Source: Bifidobacterium sp. ESL0682 (lineage in GTDB: Bacteria; Actinomycetota; Actinomycetes; Actinomycetales; Bifidobacteriaceae). From it: a DNA stretch of 64,000 bases. Positions 8,540-18,470 of this stretch are shown in pieces. Both the position numbers and the translations under genes were made by a program. Positions within the stretch are counted from its first letter, which is position 1. Every line of letters starts with the position of its first letter. The stretch lies in contig NZ_CP113942.1 in the NCBI RefSeq assembly GCF_029392815.1, forward strand, positions 1,302,001 to 1,366,000, given 5' to 3'. The notes beneath the pieces are model-generated. The model did no database searches. It was not told the origin of the DNA and saw only the letters and a program-made list of their open reading frames with translations.

Positions 8540-11500
8540 TCAGGCCTTGGCGACCGTCACCTTCAACTCATCGGCGGACGCGTCGGCATTGATGTCAAGC
8601 GACGTGGCGAGCGTCTCGTGAGCGATGAGGTCACGGAACTGCTCGGCCTTTGGAGCGTCGGCAGACGGCACATCGAGCTTAAGGCTGATACGGTCGGCGA
8701 TGTCGAGGTCAGCTTCCTTACGGGCGTCCTGCACGGCGCGGATAACATCACGTGCATAGCCTTCAGCGACGAGATCGTCGGTCAGTGCAGTGTCGAGGAT
8801 GACGAAACCGCCGCCAGGAAGCGCTGCGGAGACGTCGTTGGCACGGTCGTCCGCACCGACTTCCTCGACCTGGTTAATGAGCGTGTACTCGCCCTCCTCC
8901 AGCTTGAGATCGCCATTCGGCGTCTCAACAACCGGCGCACCGGATTCGTCGACATGCCAGTTGCCAGACTTGGAACCCTTAATGGCAAACTGCACCTGCT
9001 TGCCGAGCCTCGGGCCGGCGGCACGTGCGTTGACCTTGAGGTCATGAACGATCTTCAAGCCGTGTTTGCCGGCGTCCGCGAGCGTGGAGAATTCCACGTC
9101 CTTGACGTTGAGCTCGGTCTTGAGAATGTCATCATATTCCGCGACGGCATCGGGATTATCGACCAAAACGGTGAGCTTAGCGAGCGGCTGGCGCACGCGA
9201 ATCTGGCAGGACTTGCGCAGCGACAGCGTGCCGGAAACAACCTCACGCACCTGCTCCATGGCCTCAACCAACGCCGGCTCGTCGACCAAAACGCGACCCA
9301 GCTCGGTTTCCTTGCCCTTGTTGAGCTCGCTGGTCGATTCGGCGTTCGCGCCGACATCGTGGGACTGTTCGTCCTGAACAGTGACAAACGGCCATTCGGC
9401 CAGATGCACGGATTCTCCGCCGGTAAGTCCCCGCCAAATTGACTCAGCTTCCATCGGGGCCAACGGCGCCATGACGCGCATGAGCACCTCGAGCACGGTG
9501 TACAGCGTGTTGAAGGCGTTCTCGTCTTCGTCCCAGAAGCGTTCGCGGTTGTTGCGAATGTACCAGTTGGTGAGCATGTCGATGAAGTCTTGAACCGCGG
9601 CGCACGCGTCGGAAATGGCGAAGGTGTCGAGCGCATGCTCGACCGAGACCACGAGCCTGCGGGTGCGGGCCAGCAAATAGCGGTCCATCTGCGGCAGTCC
9701 AGCAACTTCCTCGGGCTTCAACGCACGCGCATCGTAGCCTTTACCGCCGTTCGCCGCGTTGGCGTAGAGCGTGAAGAAGTAATACGAGCTCCACACCGGC
9801 AGCAGCACCTGACGAACGGTATCGCGAATACCGTCAGCGGTGACAATGAGGTTGCCACCACGCAGAATCGGCGAAGACATGAGGAACCAGCGCATCGCGT
9901 CGGAACCATAGTCGTTGAACACGCCGTTGACGTCCGGGTAGTTCCTGAGGTGCTTGCTCATCTTCTGCCCGTCGTCGCCGAGCACGATGCCGTGGCAGAT
10001 GACGTTCTTGAAGGCGGGCTTGTCGAAGAGGGCGGTAGCCATGACGTGCAGCACATAGAACCAGCCGCGGGTCTGTCCGATGTATTCGACCACGTAATCG
10101 GCCGGGAAGTGCTGCTCGAAATACTCCTTGTTTTCGAAGGGGTAATGGAACTGGGCGAACGGCATGGAACCGGATTCGAACCAGCAGTCGAGCACGTCGG
10201 AGATGCGGTGCATATGCGACTTGCCGGTCGGATCGTCGGGGTTGACGCGCGTGAGGTTATCGATATAAGGACGGTGCATGTTGACATTGCCCTCGCCGTC
10301 GCGCGGATAATCACCGAAATCGGCCTTCAGCTCGTCGAGCGAACCGTAGACGTCGACGCGCGGATACTTAGGATCATCCGAAACCCACACGGGAATCGGT
10401 GAACCCCAGAAGCGGTTGCGGGAGATCGACCAGTCGCGAGCATTCTGCAGCCACTTGCCGAACTGTCCGTCCTTGACGTTCTCGGGAATCCAGTTGATCT
10501 TCTGGTTGTTCTCCAGCAGACGATCCTTGATCTTGGTCACGGAGACGAACCAGGAGGAGACCGGTTTGTAGATCAGCGGGGTGCCACAACGCCAGCAGTG
10601 CGGATAGGAGTGCACGTAGCTCTTCTCCTGGAAGAGCAGGGCGCGGTGGTCCTCAGGAATACGAGCCAGCGGACCGTCACCGTTGCGCAGGTTGCGCAGA
10701 ATCGGCATATTGGCATCGAAGACGTACATGCCTTCGTAATCCGGGCAATCGGCGGTGAAGGTGCAGCTAGCGTCGAGCACGTCGATGCAATTGACGCCGG
10801 CTGCGTTCAGCGTGTTCATATCGTCTTCGCCATAGACAGCCTGATGGACCATGCCGGTACCTTCGACGGTGTCGACGTAATCGGCGGCGAGAATCTGGTA
10901 GGCGTTCGGCCCAGGGACATGGCCTTCAGACTCGGCTTCTTCACCTGCGAAATATGGGAAAACCGGCCAGTAGCGACGACCGACCAGCTCCTTGCCTTTA
11001 AGTTCACGAACAACCTCATAGTTCTCGCCAAGTTCCTTGGTATACGAGCCGAGCAGCGGCTTTCCAAGGTAGAACTTCTTCCCAGCGAACTTGCCTTCAG
11101 TAGGCTTGACCTCGACATAATCGATATCCTCACCAACGACAATAAGGAAGTTGGTCGGCACGGTCCAAGGCGTTGTGGTCCAGAAGACGGCGTAGGCGTC
11201 GTCCTCATCACGCATCTTAACGGCGACGGAGAGGGTGATGTCCTGACGGTCCTGATAGACGTCGGCATCCATGCGCAGCTCGTGCGCGGAAAGCGGGGTG
11301 CGATCTTTCGGGCAGTACGGCAGCACGCGATAACCCTTGTAGGCCAGGCCCTTGTCGTACAGGGTCTTGAACGCCCACATCACCGATTCCATATAGGTGG
11401 TGTTGAGGGTCTTGTAGCCGTGCTCGAAATCGACCCAGCGAGCCTGGCGGTGGACGTAGTCCTTCCACTCGTTGGTGTACTTCAGAACGGACTTACGGCA

Positions 11501-11920
11501 GGCGTCGTTGAACTTCTCGATACCCATTTCCTCGATCTGATCGACCGATTCGATGCCGAGTTCCTTCTGCGCTTCAAGTTCGGCTGGAAGGCCGTGGGTG
11601 TCCCAGCCGAAGACGCGGTTGACCTTGCGGCCCTTCATGGTCTGATATCGCGGAATGACGTCCTTGGCATAGCCGGTCAGCAGGTGGCCGTAGTGCGGCA
11701 GGCCGTTGGCGAACGGCGGACCATCGAAGAAGACGAATTCGTTGTCGCTGTGGTCGCCGCTGGGGTTGCGCTCAACGGACTTTTCAAAGGTGTCGTCCTT
11801 GTCCCAATAGTTGAGCACCGATTCTTCCATTTTGGGGAAGCTCGGGTTCGGTGCGACGTGCGCGCTTTGCTCGCCTACGGACGCCTTGGGATACACATGG
11901 GAATTGGTGGTTTCGCTCAC
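8540..11920 (-). CDS. ileS: Isoleucyl-tRNA synthetase, eukaryote-like (type 2) form
   Basis: Charges tRNA-Ile and edits mischarged valine. The protein is 1126 aa, longer than the E. coli type (about 940). The class I signatures are HYGH at 76-79 and KMSKH near 655. The anticodon-binding and C-terminal regions lack the zinc-finger end of the common bacterial enzyme. These features and the length place it with the eukaryal/archaeal-like IleS group, known in bifidobacteria and linked to intrinsic mupirocin resistance; resistance here is an inference. The start is GTG, preceded by GAGGAG; both lie in the T-box leader's regulated region. The gene ends against a convergent terminator. Confidence 0.95.
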   Translation of the reverse strand: MSETTNSHVYPKASVGEQSAHVAPNPSFPKMEESVLNYWDKDDTFEKSVERNPSGDHSDNEFVFFDGPPFANGLPHYGHLLTGYAKDVIPRYQTMKGRKVNRVFGWDTHGLPAELEAQKELGIESVDQIEEMGIEKFNDACRKSVLKYTNEWKDYVHRQARWVDFEHGYKTLNTTYMESVMWAFKTLYDKGLAYKGYRVLPYCPKDRTPLSAHELRMDADVYQDRQDITLSVAVKMRDEDDAYAVFWTTTPWTVPTNFLIVVGEDIDYVEVKPTEGKFAGKKFYLGKPLLGSYTKELGENYEVVRELKGKELVGRRYWPVFPYFAGEEAESEGHVPGPNAYQILAADYVDTVEGTGMVHQAVYGEDDMNTLNAAGVNCIDVLDASCTFTADCPDYEGMYVFDANMPILRNLRNGDGPLARIPEDHRALLFQEKSYVHSYPHCWRCGTPLIYKPVSSWFVSVTKIKDRLLENNQKINWIPENVKDGQFGKWLQNARDWSISRNRFWGSPIPVWVSDDPKYPRVDVYGSLDELKADFGDYPRDGEGNVNMHRPYIDNLTRVNPDDPTGKSHMHRISDVLDCWFESGSMPFAQFHYPFENKEYFEQHFPADYVVEYIGQTRGWFYVLHVMATALFDKPAFKNVICHGIVLGDDGQKMSKHLRNYPDVNGVFNDYGSDAMRWFLMSSPILRGGNLIVTADGIRDTVRQVLLPVWSSYYFFTLYANAANGGKGYDARALKPEEVAGLPQMDRYLLARTRRLVVSVEHALDTFAISDACAAVQDFIDMLTNWYIRNNRERFWDEDENAFNTLYTVLEVLMRVMAPLAPMEAESIWRGLTGGESVHLAEWPFVTVQDEQSHDVGANAESTSELNKGKETELGRVLVDEPALVEAMEQVREVVSGTLSLRKSCQIRVRQPLAKLTVLVDNPDAVAEYDDILKTELNVKDVEFSTLADAGKHGLKIVHDLKVNARAAGPRLGKQVQFAIKGSKSGNWHVDESGAPVVETPNGDLKLEEGEYTLINQVEEVGADDRANDVSAALPGGGFVILDTALTDDLVAEGYARDVIRAVQDARKEADLDIADRISLKLDVPSADAPKAEQFRDLIAHETLATSLDINADASADELKVTVAKA

Positions 11921-11934
11921 CGCTGTCTCCTCGC

Positions 11935-12165
11935 TTGGCAGATGTCATTACTACCACGAGGACGATGACGAACGCTAGCACGCGCCGTTACCGCGGTACC
12001 ACCTCGCTTGTCACATCACCGGTACTCGAACGCACCACGCAACGCAACCGCTTGAAGTACAGGCTATGTCGGGCCCACCCGTCGGTTCTAATAAGCCGCT
12101 CACCTCAAGTGAGCAACCGTTCTTCCGAAAGCTCCCCGCCGATAACGGATCAGCGCTTACACATT
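11935..12165 (-). promoter_or_regulatory. T-box riboswitch leader of ileS (translational type, short stem I)
   Basis: On the minus strand the T-box core GGTGGTACCGCGG (about 11991-12003) is followed by a GC-rich region and a CCTC run that can pair with the ileS Shine-Dalgarno GAGGAG. Further upstream, a short stem I region reads GTTATCGGCGGGGAGC with an ATC that fits an isoleucine specifier, then TTTCGGAAGAACGG. This matches the actinobacterial ileS T-boxes that control translation initiation rather than termination. Uncharged tRNA-Ile would free the ribosome binding site. The ATC specifier is my reading of the sequence, not a folded model. Confidence 0.85.
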
Positions 12166-12171
12166 GTTATA
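12166..12171 (-). promoter_or_regulatory. Candidate -10 element for ileS leader transcription
   Basis: TATAAC on the minus strand lies just upstream of the T-box leader. No matching -35 hexamer is clear. Confidence 0.3.
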
Positions 12172-12255
12172 TTAGCAACGCCCTCTGAAAAAGTTCTCTC
12201 CAGATTCATTCTGCGGACAAATTCTAACGGAACTGATTGTTCAACATGCAAATCA

Positions 12256-13079
12256 CTAGCGGCCGCTTCTTACGTCCCACTTGAAGAATTTGCGGGAAAT
12301 GACAACCGAGGCGACCAGCCATACGGCACAGACCGCCAAGCCTGGCGAAACCAACATTGCCAGTCCCGTGTGGCTACCCAAAATCAAACCGCCGTTTCGC
12401 ACTGTAGCGTGGACGAAATCCTGACCTAGCCACATGGAACGCATCGATTCGGCCAAATAGCCGACCGGGAAGAAAGCACTCAACGTACGCAACGACGAGG
12501 GAATGATCCACGACGGCGTGAACACACCGGAAAGGAACATGAGAATCAGCGTAGGAACCAGAAGCATCATCTGCGAGGAGTCAGCGGAAGGAATCAACGC
12601 GGAATATGCAACGCCGATGACGGTACAAAGCACCGCACCCAAAATCGTGACGAGGATGACACCGGGAATATTGGCAGGAGCTTTGAGGCCAAGGAACAGC
12701 ACGGCGGACAACAGCAGAACTGTCTGGCATATCAAAGCCACAACAAATCCGGAAAGCGCATAACCAAAGAGCACAGAACCATCGGAACGTCCCCTCAACC
12801 TGATGCGCTTGAGCAGGCCCGAGTCTCTTTGCGAAACGATGTCGCCAGCCACCTTGACGAACCCACCCATCAGGACCACGTATGAAGTAAGGCCGAGGGC
12901 CGACCAACTTGCAGCCGAAACCTGTGCTCCCCGCCGAGCGGAAGATTGTCGCCTTTGTAAGCCAGTCCAAAGAGAAGCGCCAATGCGACAGGAAAAGCGA
13001 GTGTGAAAAACACCGATTTGCCGTTACGAAGGAAACTCAGCGTTTGCAGATGGAACTGGGGAAGAATGGTGTCGTTCAT
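12256..13079 (-). pseudogene. ABC-2 type transporter permease, frameshifted as read
   Basis: Membrane subunit of an ABC exporter, partner of the ATPase just upstream. The N-terminus starts at the ATG at 13079 (MNDTILPQFHLQTLSFLRNG) and has one hydrophobic helix before the frame breaks. The rest, SAASWSALGLTSYVVLMGGF onward with five helices, is in the next frame and ends at 12256. One more G in the GGGG run (12929-12932) joins them into about 274 aa, normal for the ABC-2 family. The ATG overlaps the ATPase stop as ATGA. It is probably intact in the organism, since the same G5-to-G4 event recurs in other genes here. Substrate unknown. Confidence 0.8.
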
Positions 13080-14038
13080 CGTTTGTCGTCTTTCGTCGCT
13101 GGGATATTGTTTTTCGACTTTTCCGTCCCGACCAATGCCGAATAGGCCGCACGCAAGGAAGGCTTTTCCACGCACACATCAGCGATCTGCCATCCGTGAT
13201 CCGCACAAGTGCGATAGATGGCCTCCAAATCGCGAGCCGGATCATGCGATTGCCATTCCAGACGACCATCTTTTCGGCTTGCACCATCGCCATGTTGTGG
13301 CAAGCAATCTGCCAGACCATCCAAAACATCCTGACTCGCCGCCACCGAACTGGCTCGAGGCGCGGGAACGGATGCAGCCAGCTCATCAACGGTTCCCGAG
13401 ACGGTGATATGTCCTTGCTTGATGACGCTGACGGAATCGGAAAGCGCCTCGACCTCATCGAGATAATGGGTGGTCAGCAAAACGGTGGCGCCAAGGTCTC
13501 GCTGGCTACGGATGATGCCCCAGACGTTCTCACGAGAGACGGGATCGAGGCCAGTCGTCGGCTCATCGAGCACAATCAGTTTCGGATTGCCATACAAAGC
13601 AATGGCAATATCGACTCTTCTCCGTTCGCCGCCAGAAAGCGAACTCAGCGGCCTGTCCAACAGATACTTGAGATTCACCCGTTCGACGATGTCCAAGACA
13701 TCCTTTTTCGTCATTTCAGGCACATAGCGCCTCCAGCTGAAAAGAATATCCTTGACCTTCATCCCGGTCGGGAAACCAGCGCTTTGCAGCACGATGCCGA
13801 CATCCGGTCGCAACTTGGCGGCATCGCCTATCGGATCAACCCCGAGGGTGCGAATACTGCCGTCCGAGACCTTTCTGGCACCGATGACCGCATCGACAAA
13901 CGTGGATTTGCCGGCACCATTGGGCCCCAACAAGCCGATAATTTTGCCCGTCTCGGCCGTAAAAGTCAAGTCTCGCAAAGCTGAGAAATTACCATATTTC
14001 ACGGTCACGTTCTGGGCGTTGATGGCATAGTCAGACAC
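13076..14038 (-). CDS. ABC transporter ATP-binding protein (exporter, ABC-2 partner)
   Basis: ATPase subunit of a two-gene export system, 320 aa. Seen in order: Walker A GLLGPNGAGKST, Q-loop VLQSAGFP, signature LSGGERRRVDIA, Walker B LIVLDEPTTGLD and an H-loop TTHYLDE. A C-terminal extension of about 90 residues follows, as in drug- or polyketide-type exporters. The start is GTG at 14038 with GAAAGG upstream. It overlaps the permease by 4 nt and follows a 44-codon membrane smORF by 28 nt, so all three are probably one operon. The substrate cannot be told from sequence; a multidrug or antimicrobial role is a guess from the family. Confidence 0.9.
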   Translation of the reverse strand: MSDYAINAQNVTVKYGNFSALRDLTFTAETGKIIGLLGPNGAGKSTFVDAVIGARKVSDGSIRTLGVDPIGDAAKLRPDVGIVLQSAGFPTGMKVKDILFSWRRYVPEMTKKDVLDIVERVNLKYLLDRPLSSLSGGERRRVDIAIALYGNPKLIVLDEPTTGLDPVSRENVWGIIRSQRDLGATVLLTTHYLDEVEALSDSVSVIKQGHITVSGTVDELAASVPAPRASSVAASQDVLDGLADCLPQHGDGASRKDGRLEWQSHDPARDLEAIYRTCADHGWQIADVCVEKPSLRAAYSALVGTEKSKNNIPATKDDKR

Positions 14039-14066
14039 TGTGATGGCCTTTCATTGAAGAAACGAA

Positions 14067-14201
14067 TCAGATCAGGGCTATCAGCTGAGACCAATTGACG
14101 ACAATAAACACCAGCACGCCGCCGCCAATCAGCACTACCCGTCTGATGATTTTCTGCTTGCGCTTCTTCTGATAAGCCAGAGCTTCGGATTCTTCGTCCA
14201 T
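14067..14201 (-). CDS. Small single-pass membrane protein (44 aa) upstream of the ABC exporter
   Basis: I do not recognise the family. The ATG at 14201 opens a 44-codon frame: an acidic start (MDEESEALAY), a strongly basic patch (QKKRKQKIIRR), then a hydrophobic helix (VVLIGGGVLVFIVV) and a stop at 14067. This is the layout of a small membrane protein with N-inside orientation. It ends 28 nt before the ATPase GTG and is on the same strand. The Shine-Dalgarno is poor, which is the main reason for doubt. It could be a modulator of the exporter or a remnant. Confidence 0.6.
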   Translation of the reverse strand: MDEESEALAYQKKRKQKIIRRVVLIGGGVLVFIVVNWSQLIALI

Positions 14202-14629
14202 AATGACAATTCTCAATTCAGTAGAAAGGCTGGAATCACAGGCGTGTCATCACACGGTGTCGAATCACCTTGTTTCAAGCCATGTTGAAGTACGATTGAT
14301 ATCTTGCGAAAGCCTTATCCCCAATAAGGTTTCAAAAGTCAAGACAAAAAGTTTTAAAGAAACCAGTCCACTGATTTCGCCAGTTAGCTACGATTCCCTT
14401 TCATGTCATCTATCAGTCTATTAAAATAGATTTTATTATCTTTGCATACAACAACGACATACAATCATCAACCGAGTTCCCACACCGAGAAACCATGTCA
14501 TATCCGAAGAAATTCTAAAAATTACATAACGTCTTAACGGGCAAACAACAAATGCCCTGATCAAAGGTCGGATACCGATTAATCTTTGATCAGGGCATTT
14601 ATTGACTATTTATTGGGCTTTAGTGCTCT
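14202..14629. other. AT-rich intergenic region downstream of pflA
   Basis: About 430 bp. It contains the pflA terminator (14550-14600) and presumably the promoter of the exporter operon, which I could not pin down. No convincing gene or RNA otherwise. Confidence 0.55.
14550..14600 (-). terminator. Terminator of pflA
   Basis: 14550-14566 (AAATGCCCTGATCAAAG) pairs exactly with 14584-14600, a 17-bp stem. In the leftward direction the stem runs into ATTTG, a modest T-tract. Confidence 0.8.
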
Positions 14630-15510
14630 TTAATAGACCTCAAAGCCGTGAGCCTTGAACTGGTCATGGACACGCTTTTTCAGTTCCTTGGATGGGCCTT
14701 CCTTGGTTTCCAGAGGATACGGAATGTTGAGCTCGTGCCACTTCGGACGGCCGAGCTGGTGGAACGGAAGGACATCGATATGCTCGACGGCATCGCCGAA
14801 CGACTCGCAGATCTTGGCCACGTTCTCGACGTTCTCAACGCTGTCGGTCAGACCGGGAACGAGAACGAAACGTACCCAGATCTTCTTGCCGGCCTTGCTC
14901 AAACGCTGGCCGAACTCGATGGTCGGAGCGAGCTGGCTGCCGGTCACCTCGTGGTAGGTCTTCTCATCACCGGACTTGACATCGAGCAGGCACAAATCAA
15001 CATCGTCAAGCATCTCGTCGGTCCATTCCCTGTTGAGGAATCCGGAGGTATCGAGGCAGGTGTGGATGCCATTCTGGTGCACCGCGTGGAAGACGCGTGA
15101 GACGAACTTTCCCTGCATCATGGATTCACCACCAGAGAACGTCACTCCCCGCCAGTGCTCTGGAAAACGTCCTTGTAACGGGTGACGCGTTCAATCATGT
15201 CGTCAAGATAGACCGGTTGTCCGTCACGCATCTTCCAGGTGTCAGGGTTCTGGCAGAACTGGCAACGCAGCGGGCATCCGCTCATGAACACGGTCATTCT
15301 GGTCCCCGGCCCGTCGACGGACGTGTTGATGTCCCAGGAATGGACGAAGCCGATGTCTCCGGTGCGCAGCGCGGAGATACGGTCATGACGATCCAAGCCT
15401 ATGGGAGATTCGAAGCCCGAAAGACCGCCCATCAACGTGTGCTTGGCATATACCTTCGACTCCTTGAGCATGTGCTGCGTCGTGGTTCTAAATTGAGTGG
15501 TTTCGGACAT
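14630..15510 (-). pseudogene. pflA: Pyruvate formate-lyase activating enzyme, frameshifted as read
   Basis: Radical-SAM enzyme that installs the glycyl radical on PflB using flavodoxin electrons. The start is the ATG at 15510 with GGAGGG upstream. The [4Fe-4S] motif GCPLRCQFC (CxxxCxxC) is in the first half. The frame breaks after KDVFQSTGG and the remainder (VTFSGGESMMQ to HGFEVY, 14630) continues in the next frame. One extra G in the GGGG run (15147-15150) restores GGGVTFSGGE, the family's glycine-rich SAM-binding motif, and about 293 aa. The break would destroy an enzyme needed for PflB activity, so a consensus error is likely. The gene lies directly downstream of pflB. Confidence 0.9.
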
Positions 15511-15670
15511 CGTTGCCCTCCTTGTCAAATTCTGGTTTCATACTATCGGATTTCAGGTTGAAATCCCAGTCGTTCGGTGTGCCTCAAACACAATGTGATG
15601 CGCGAAATATTCCATAGCTGAAAACCAATGGTTGCCGCCATCGGCAATGGTTTCCACGGCCATGAAACAT

Positions 15671-15708
15671 GATTGAAGGGACGGAGCCAGAGCCCCGCCC
15701 CTTCAATC
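15671..15708 (-). terminator. Hairpin between pflB and pflA
   Basis: GATTGAAGGG (15671-15680) pairs with 15699-15708, with a GC-rich inner stem. No strong T-run follows, so it may be an attenuating hairpin or an mRNA-stability element, not a full terminator. Confidence 0.5.
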
Positions 15709-15742
15709 AATCATTCACCACATTTTACCGTTCAATGAACTG

Positions 15743-18118
15743 TCACTCAGAGACAGCACCCTGGTGGAACGTACGGGAAATCACATCGAGCTGCTGCTCG
15801 CGGGTGAGCTTGACGAAGTTCACTGCATAGCCCGAGACGCGCACGGTGAGGTGCGGATACTTCTCAGGATGCGCGACGGCGTCCTCAAGCTGCTCCTTGC
15901 GCAACACGTTGATGTTGGCGTGATAGAGGCCATGGCCATTGCCGGAATCCAGGATGCCGACCAGGTTGGTGACACGCTCTTCCTCGTCACGGCCGAGACC
16001 GTCAGGGGTAATCGTGTTGGTCAGCGAAATGCCGTCCAGCGCGTCGTTGTAGTTGATCTTGCCGACCGAGAACATGGACGGCAGCATGCCGTGCGAATCC
16101 ATGCCGTTCTCCGGGTTGGCACCAGGGGCGTAAGGCTCGCCCTTCTTGTGTCCGCTCGGGAAGGAACCGGTCGCCTTGCCGTAGACCACGTTCGAGGTGA
16201 TGGTCAGGACGGACTGCGTCGGCACCGCGTTGCGGTAGACCGGCAGAGCCTTGATCTGATCCATAACCGTGGAGACGGTCCACTTGGCGAGGTCATCGGC
16301 GCGATCATCGTCGTTGCCGTAGATCGGGAAGTCGCCGACCGTGCGATAGCCGACCACCAGGTCGTCGTCAGCACCTTCGACATATTCCTTCTCATGGCCT
16401 TCGAGGTTCTTCGCATCCTTGTTGTAGATAGGATAGACCTTTGCATACTTCAGTGCGGAGAGCGAATCTGCAGCGATCGACAGGCCGGACATGCCGCAGC
16501 CGAGGGTGCGGTAGACTTCCTTGTCGTGCAGAGCCATCTCAATGGACTCATACGCATACTTATCATGCATGTAATGGATGATGTTCAGCGCTTCGACGTA
16601 GGTCTCGGAGAGCCACTCAAGGGCCTTCTCGTAGTTGTCCTTGACCTTCTGATAGTCAAGAGTGCCGTCGGCTTCGGGCTTGATCGGATCGATGATGCCC
16701 TTGTCGATGACCTGCATACCGGTCATCTCGTCGCGGCCGCCGTTGATCGCGTAGAGCAGAGCCTTCGCGGAGTTCACACGAGCGCCGAAGAACTGCATCT
16801 GCTTGCCCACACGCATCGGGGAGACGCAGCAAGCGATGGCTGCATCGTCGCCCCAGTGGTTGCGGATATCGCGGTCGGACTCATACTGGATGGCCGAGGT
16901 GTCGATGGAGATACGGGCGCAGAAACGCTTGTAGCCTTCAGGTAGCTTGGAATCCCAGAAGATGGTGATGTTCGGCTCAGGTCCGGGCCCAAGGTGATCG
17001 AGGGTCAGGGTCGCGAGCAGACGGAACGAGGTCTTGGTGACCATGTGGCGTCCGTCATCGGCGAAGCCTGCATCGGACCAAGTGGCCCAGTACGGATCGC
17101 CAGAGAAGATCTGATCATAATCCAGAGTACGCAGGAAGCGCACGATACGCAGCTTCATAACGATCTGGTCGATGATCTCCTGAGCATGAGGCTCGTCGAG
17201 CACACCGTTCTTCAGATCGCGCTCGAAGTAGCAATCGAAGAAGGCCGAGTTACGGCCGAAGCTCATGGCCGCACCATCTTGGCTCTTGACGGAGGCGAGG
17301 TAGCCCATGTAGGTCCACTGCACGGCTTCCTGCGCGGTCTGCGCCGGGCGGGAGAGGTCGAGGCCATACTCGTTGCCGAGAGCGATGAGTTCCTTCAGGG
17401 CCTTGATCTGATCGGAGTGCTCTTCGCGGAAGCGGATCCAGTGTTCGATCTCGGCCTCGGTGAAGTCGTTGCGATAAGGAATCGAATCCTTGTCAATCTT
17501 CTTCTGAGCAATCAGATAGTTGACGCCATAGAGGGCAACACGGCGATAATCGCCAATGATGCGGCCGCGGCCGTAAGCATCAGGCAGGCCGGTGAGAATC
17601 TTGTTGTGGCGAGCAAGCTTGATCTGCTTGGTGTAAACGCCGAAGACGCCGTCGTTGTGGGTCTTGCGATACTTGGTGAAAATCGTCTTGATGTTGGGGT
17701 CAGGCTCCTTGCCAGCCTCAATGATGGCCTGCTCGACCATACGCCAGCCGCCGTTCGGCATCATGGCACGCTTGCAAGGCTCGTCGGTCTGCAGGCCGAC
17801 GATCACGTTATCGTGTTCCTTGTCCATGATGTAGCCAGGGCCGAAGTTGTCGATGCCAGCCGGGGTGTGGGTATCAACGTCATACACACGCTGCTTGCGC
17901 TCTACGGCAAGCTGGTTGTTGTCGAGGTACTCCCACATTTCCTTCGTCTTGGGGGTCGCCTTGGCAAGGAAGGATTCATCGCCATCGTACGGCGTGTAGT
18001 TCTTCTGAATGAAATCGCGAACATCGATTTCCTTCTGCCAATTTCCTCCGACGAAGCCGTCCCAAGCCTTTGCTTGGAGCTCTTCCTGAGAGAGAGCAGT
18101 CTGATCTACTGCGGTCAT
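15743..18118 (-). CDS. pflB: Formate C-acetyltransferase (pyruvate formate-lyase)
   Basis: Cleaves pyruvate with CoA to acetyl-CoA and formate under anaerobic conditions; in bifidobacteria it diverts pyruvate from lactate and yields extra ATP through acetate. The protein is 791 aa. The catalytic adjacent cysteines are in [11 protein letters not shown] (near 430) and the glycyl-radical site in RVSGYAVNF (near 761). Both are intact. AGGAGTGCTAA precedes the ATG. pflA follows after a 230-bp gap with a hairpin. CRP/GlxR-like palindromes lie 90-250 bp upstream, suggesting control by a CRP/FNR-family regulator. Confidence 0.97.
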   Translation of the reverse strand: MTAVDQTALSQEELQAKAWDGFVGGNWQKEIDVRDFIQKNYTPYDGDESFLAKATPKTKEMWEYLDNNQLAVERKQRVYDVDTHTPAGIDNFGPGYIMDKEHDNVIVGLQTDEPCKRAMMPNGGWRMVEQAIIEAGKEPDPNIKTIFTKYRKTHNDGVFGVYTKQIKLARHNKILTGLPDAYGRGRIIGDYRRVALYGVNYLIAQKKIDKDSIPYRNDFTEAEIEHWIRFREEHSDQIKALKELIALGNEYGLDLSRPAQTAQEAVQWTYMGYLASVKSQDGAAMSFGRNSAFFDCYFERDLKNGVLDEPHAQEIIDQIVMKLRIVRFLRTLDYDQIFSGDPYWATWSDAGFADDGRHMVTKTSFRLLATLTLDHLGPGPEPNITIFWDSKLPEGYKRFCARISIDTSAIQYESDRDIRNHWGDDAAIACCVSPMRVGKQMQFFGARVNSAKALLYAINGGRDEMTGMQVIDKGIIDPIKPEADGTLDYQKVKDNYEKALEWLSETYVEALNIIHYMHDKYAYESIEMALHDKEVYRTLGCGMSGLSIAADSLSALKYAKVYPIYNKDAKNLEGHEKEYVEGADDDLVVGYRTVGDFPIYGNDDDRADDLAKWTVSTVMDQIKALPVYRNAVPTQSVLTITSNVVYGKATGSFPSGHKKGEPYAPGANPENGMDSHGMLPSMFSVGKINYNDALDGISLTNTITPDGLGRDEEERVTNLVGILDSGNGHGLYHANINVLRKEQLEDAVAHPEKYPHLTVRVSGYAVNFVKLTREQQLDVISRTFHQGAVSE

Positions 18119-18177
18119 TTAGCACTCCTTGTTTGTGGAGCAACGCATCTTCACGTTGCGTTCGTTTACCATTGTAG

Positions 18178-18193
18178 AGTGGTTTGTGTCACA
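18178..18193. promoter_or_regulatory. Weak third CRP-like half-palindrome near the pflB promoter
   Basis: Minus strand reads TGTGACACAAACCACT: one good half-site TGTGA and a degenerate second half. It lies just upstream of a TACAAT -10-like hexamer (18171-18176). Confidence 0.3.
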
Positions 18194-18209
18194 TTAGCAC
18201 CAAAATAGA

Positions 18210-18225
18210 TGTGACATACGTCACT
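18210..18225. promoter_or_regulatory. CRP/GlxR-like operator 1 upstream of pflB
   Basis: TGTGACATACGTCACT matches the CRP-family pattern TGTGA-N6-TCACA, including the central TA of the actinobacterial GlxR form TGTGANNTANNTCACA, at all but the last base. Confidence 0.6.
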
Positions 18226-18349
18226 TTTTGGATTTTATCGACACGCAGTTAACCAGCAGAGATACGGCAACGATACGGAAACCCAGCCACAAGAACGATT
18301 TAACAAAAATCGATTCTCATACACAATCGGGAACATCAAGCAAAAATAA

Positions 18350-18365
18350 AGTGATGTACGTCACA
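18350..18365. promoter_or_regulatory. CRP/GlxR-like operator 2 upstream of pflB
   Basis: AGTGATGTACGTCACA matches TGTGANNTANNTCACA except for the first base. It shares the core TACGTCAC with operator 1, 140 bp away. Confidence 0.6.
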
Positions 18366-18470
18366 TTTTGTCTTTAGATAGAACAATAGGCCAGCAGACG
18401 ACGTTCCGTCCACTGACCCATTGTTGATTGAGCGCGACCTTTTTATAGTGAAGACTCTCAGAGCTGTTGT

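Larger units (their letters stand above)
18119..18470. other. pflB upstream regulatory region
   Basis: About 350 bp between pflB and the next gene, with no credible frame. It holds the pflB ribosome binding site, a TACAAT hexamer and the CRP-like palindromes listed separately. Confidence 0.6.

Noticed and set aside
10598-11968. Long open frame opposite ileS
   Set aside because: Antisense to the conserved synthetase; a shadow of its codon usage.
16994-18208. Long open frame opposite pflB
   Set aside because: Antisense to pflB, no domain or start signal.
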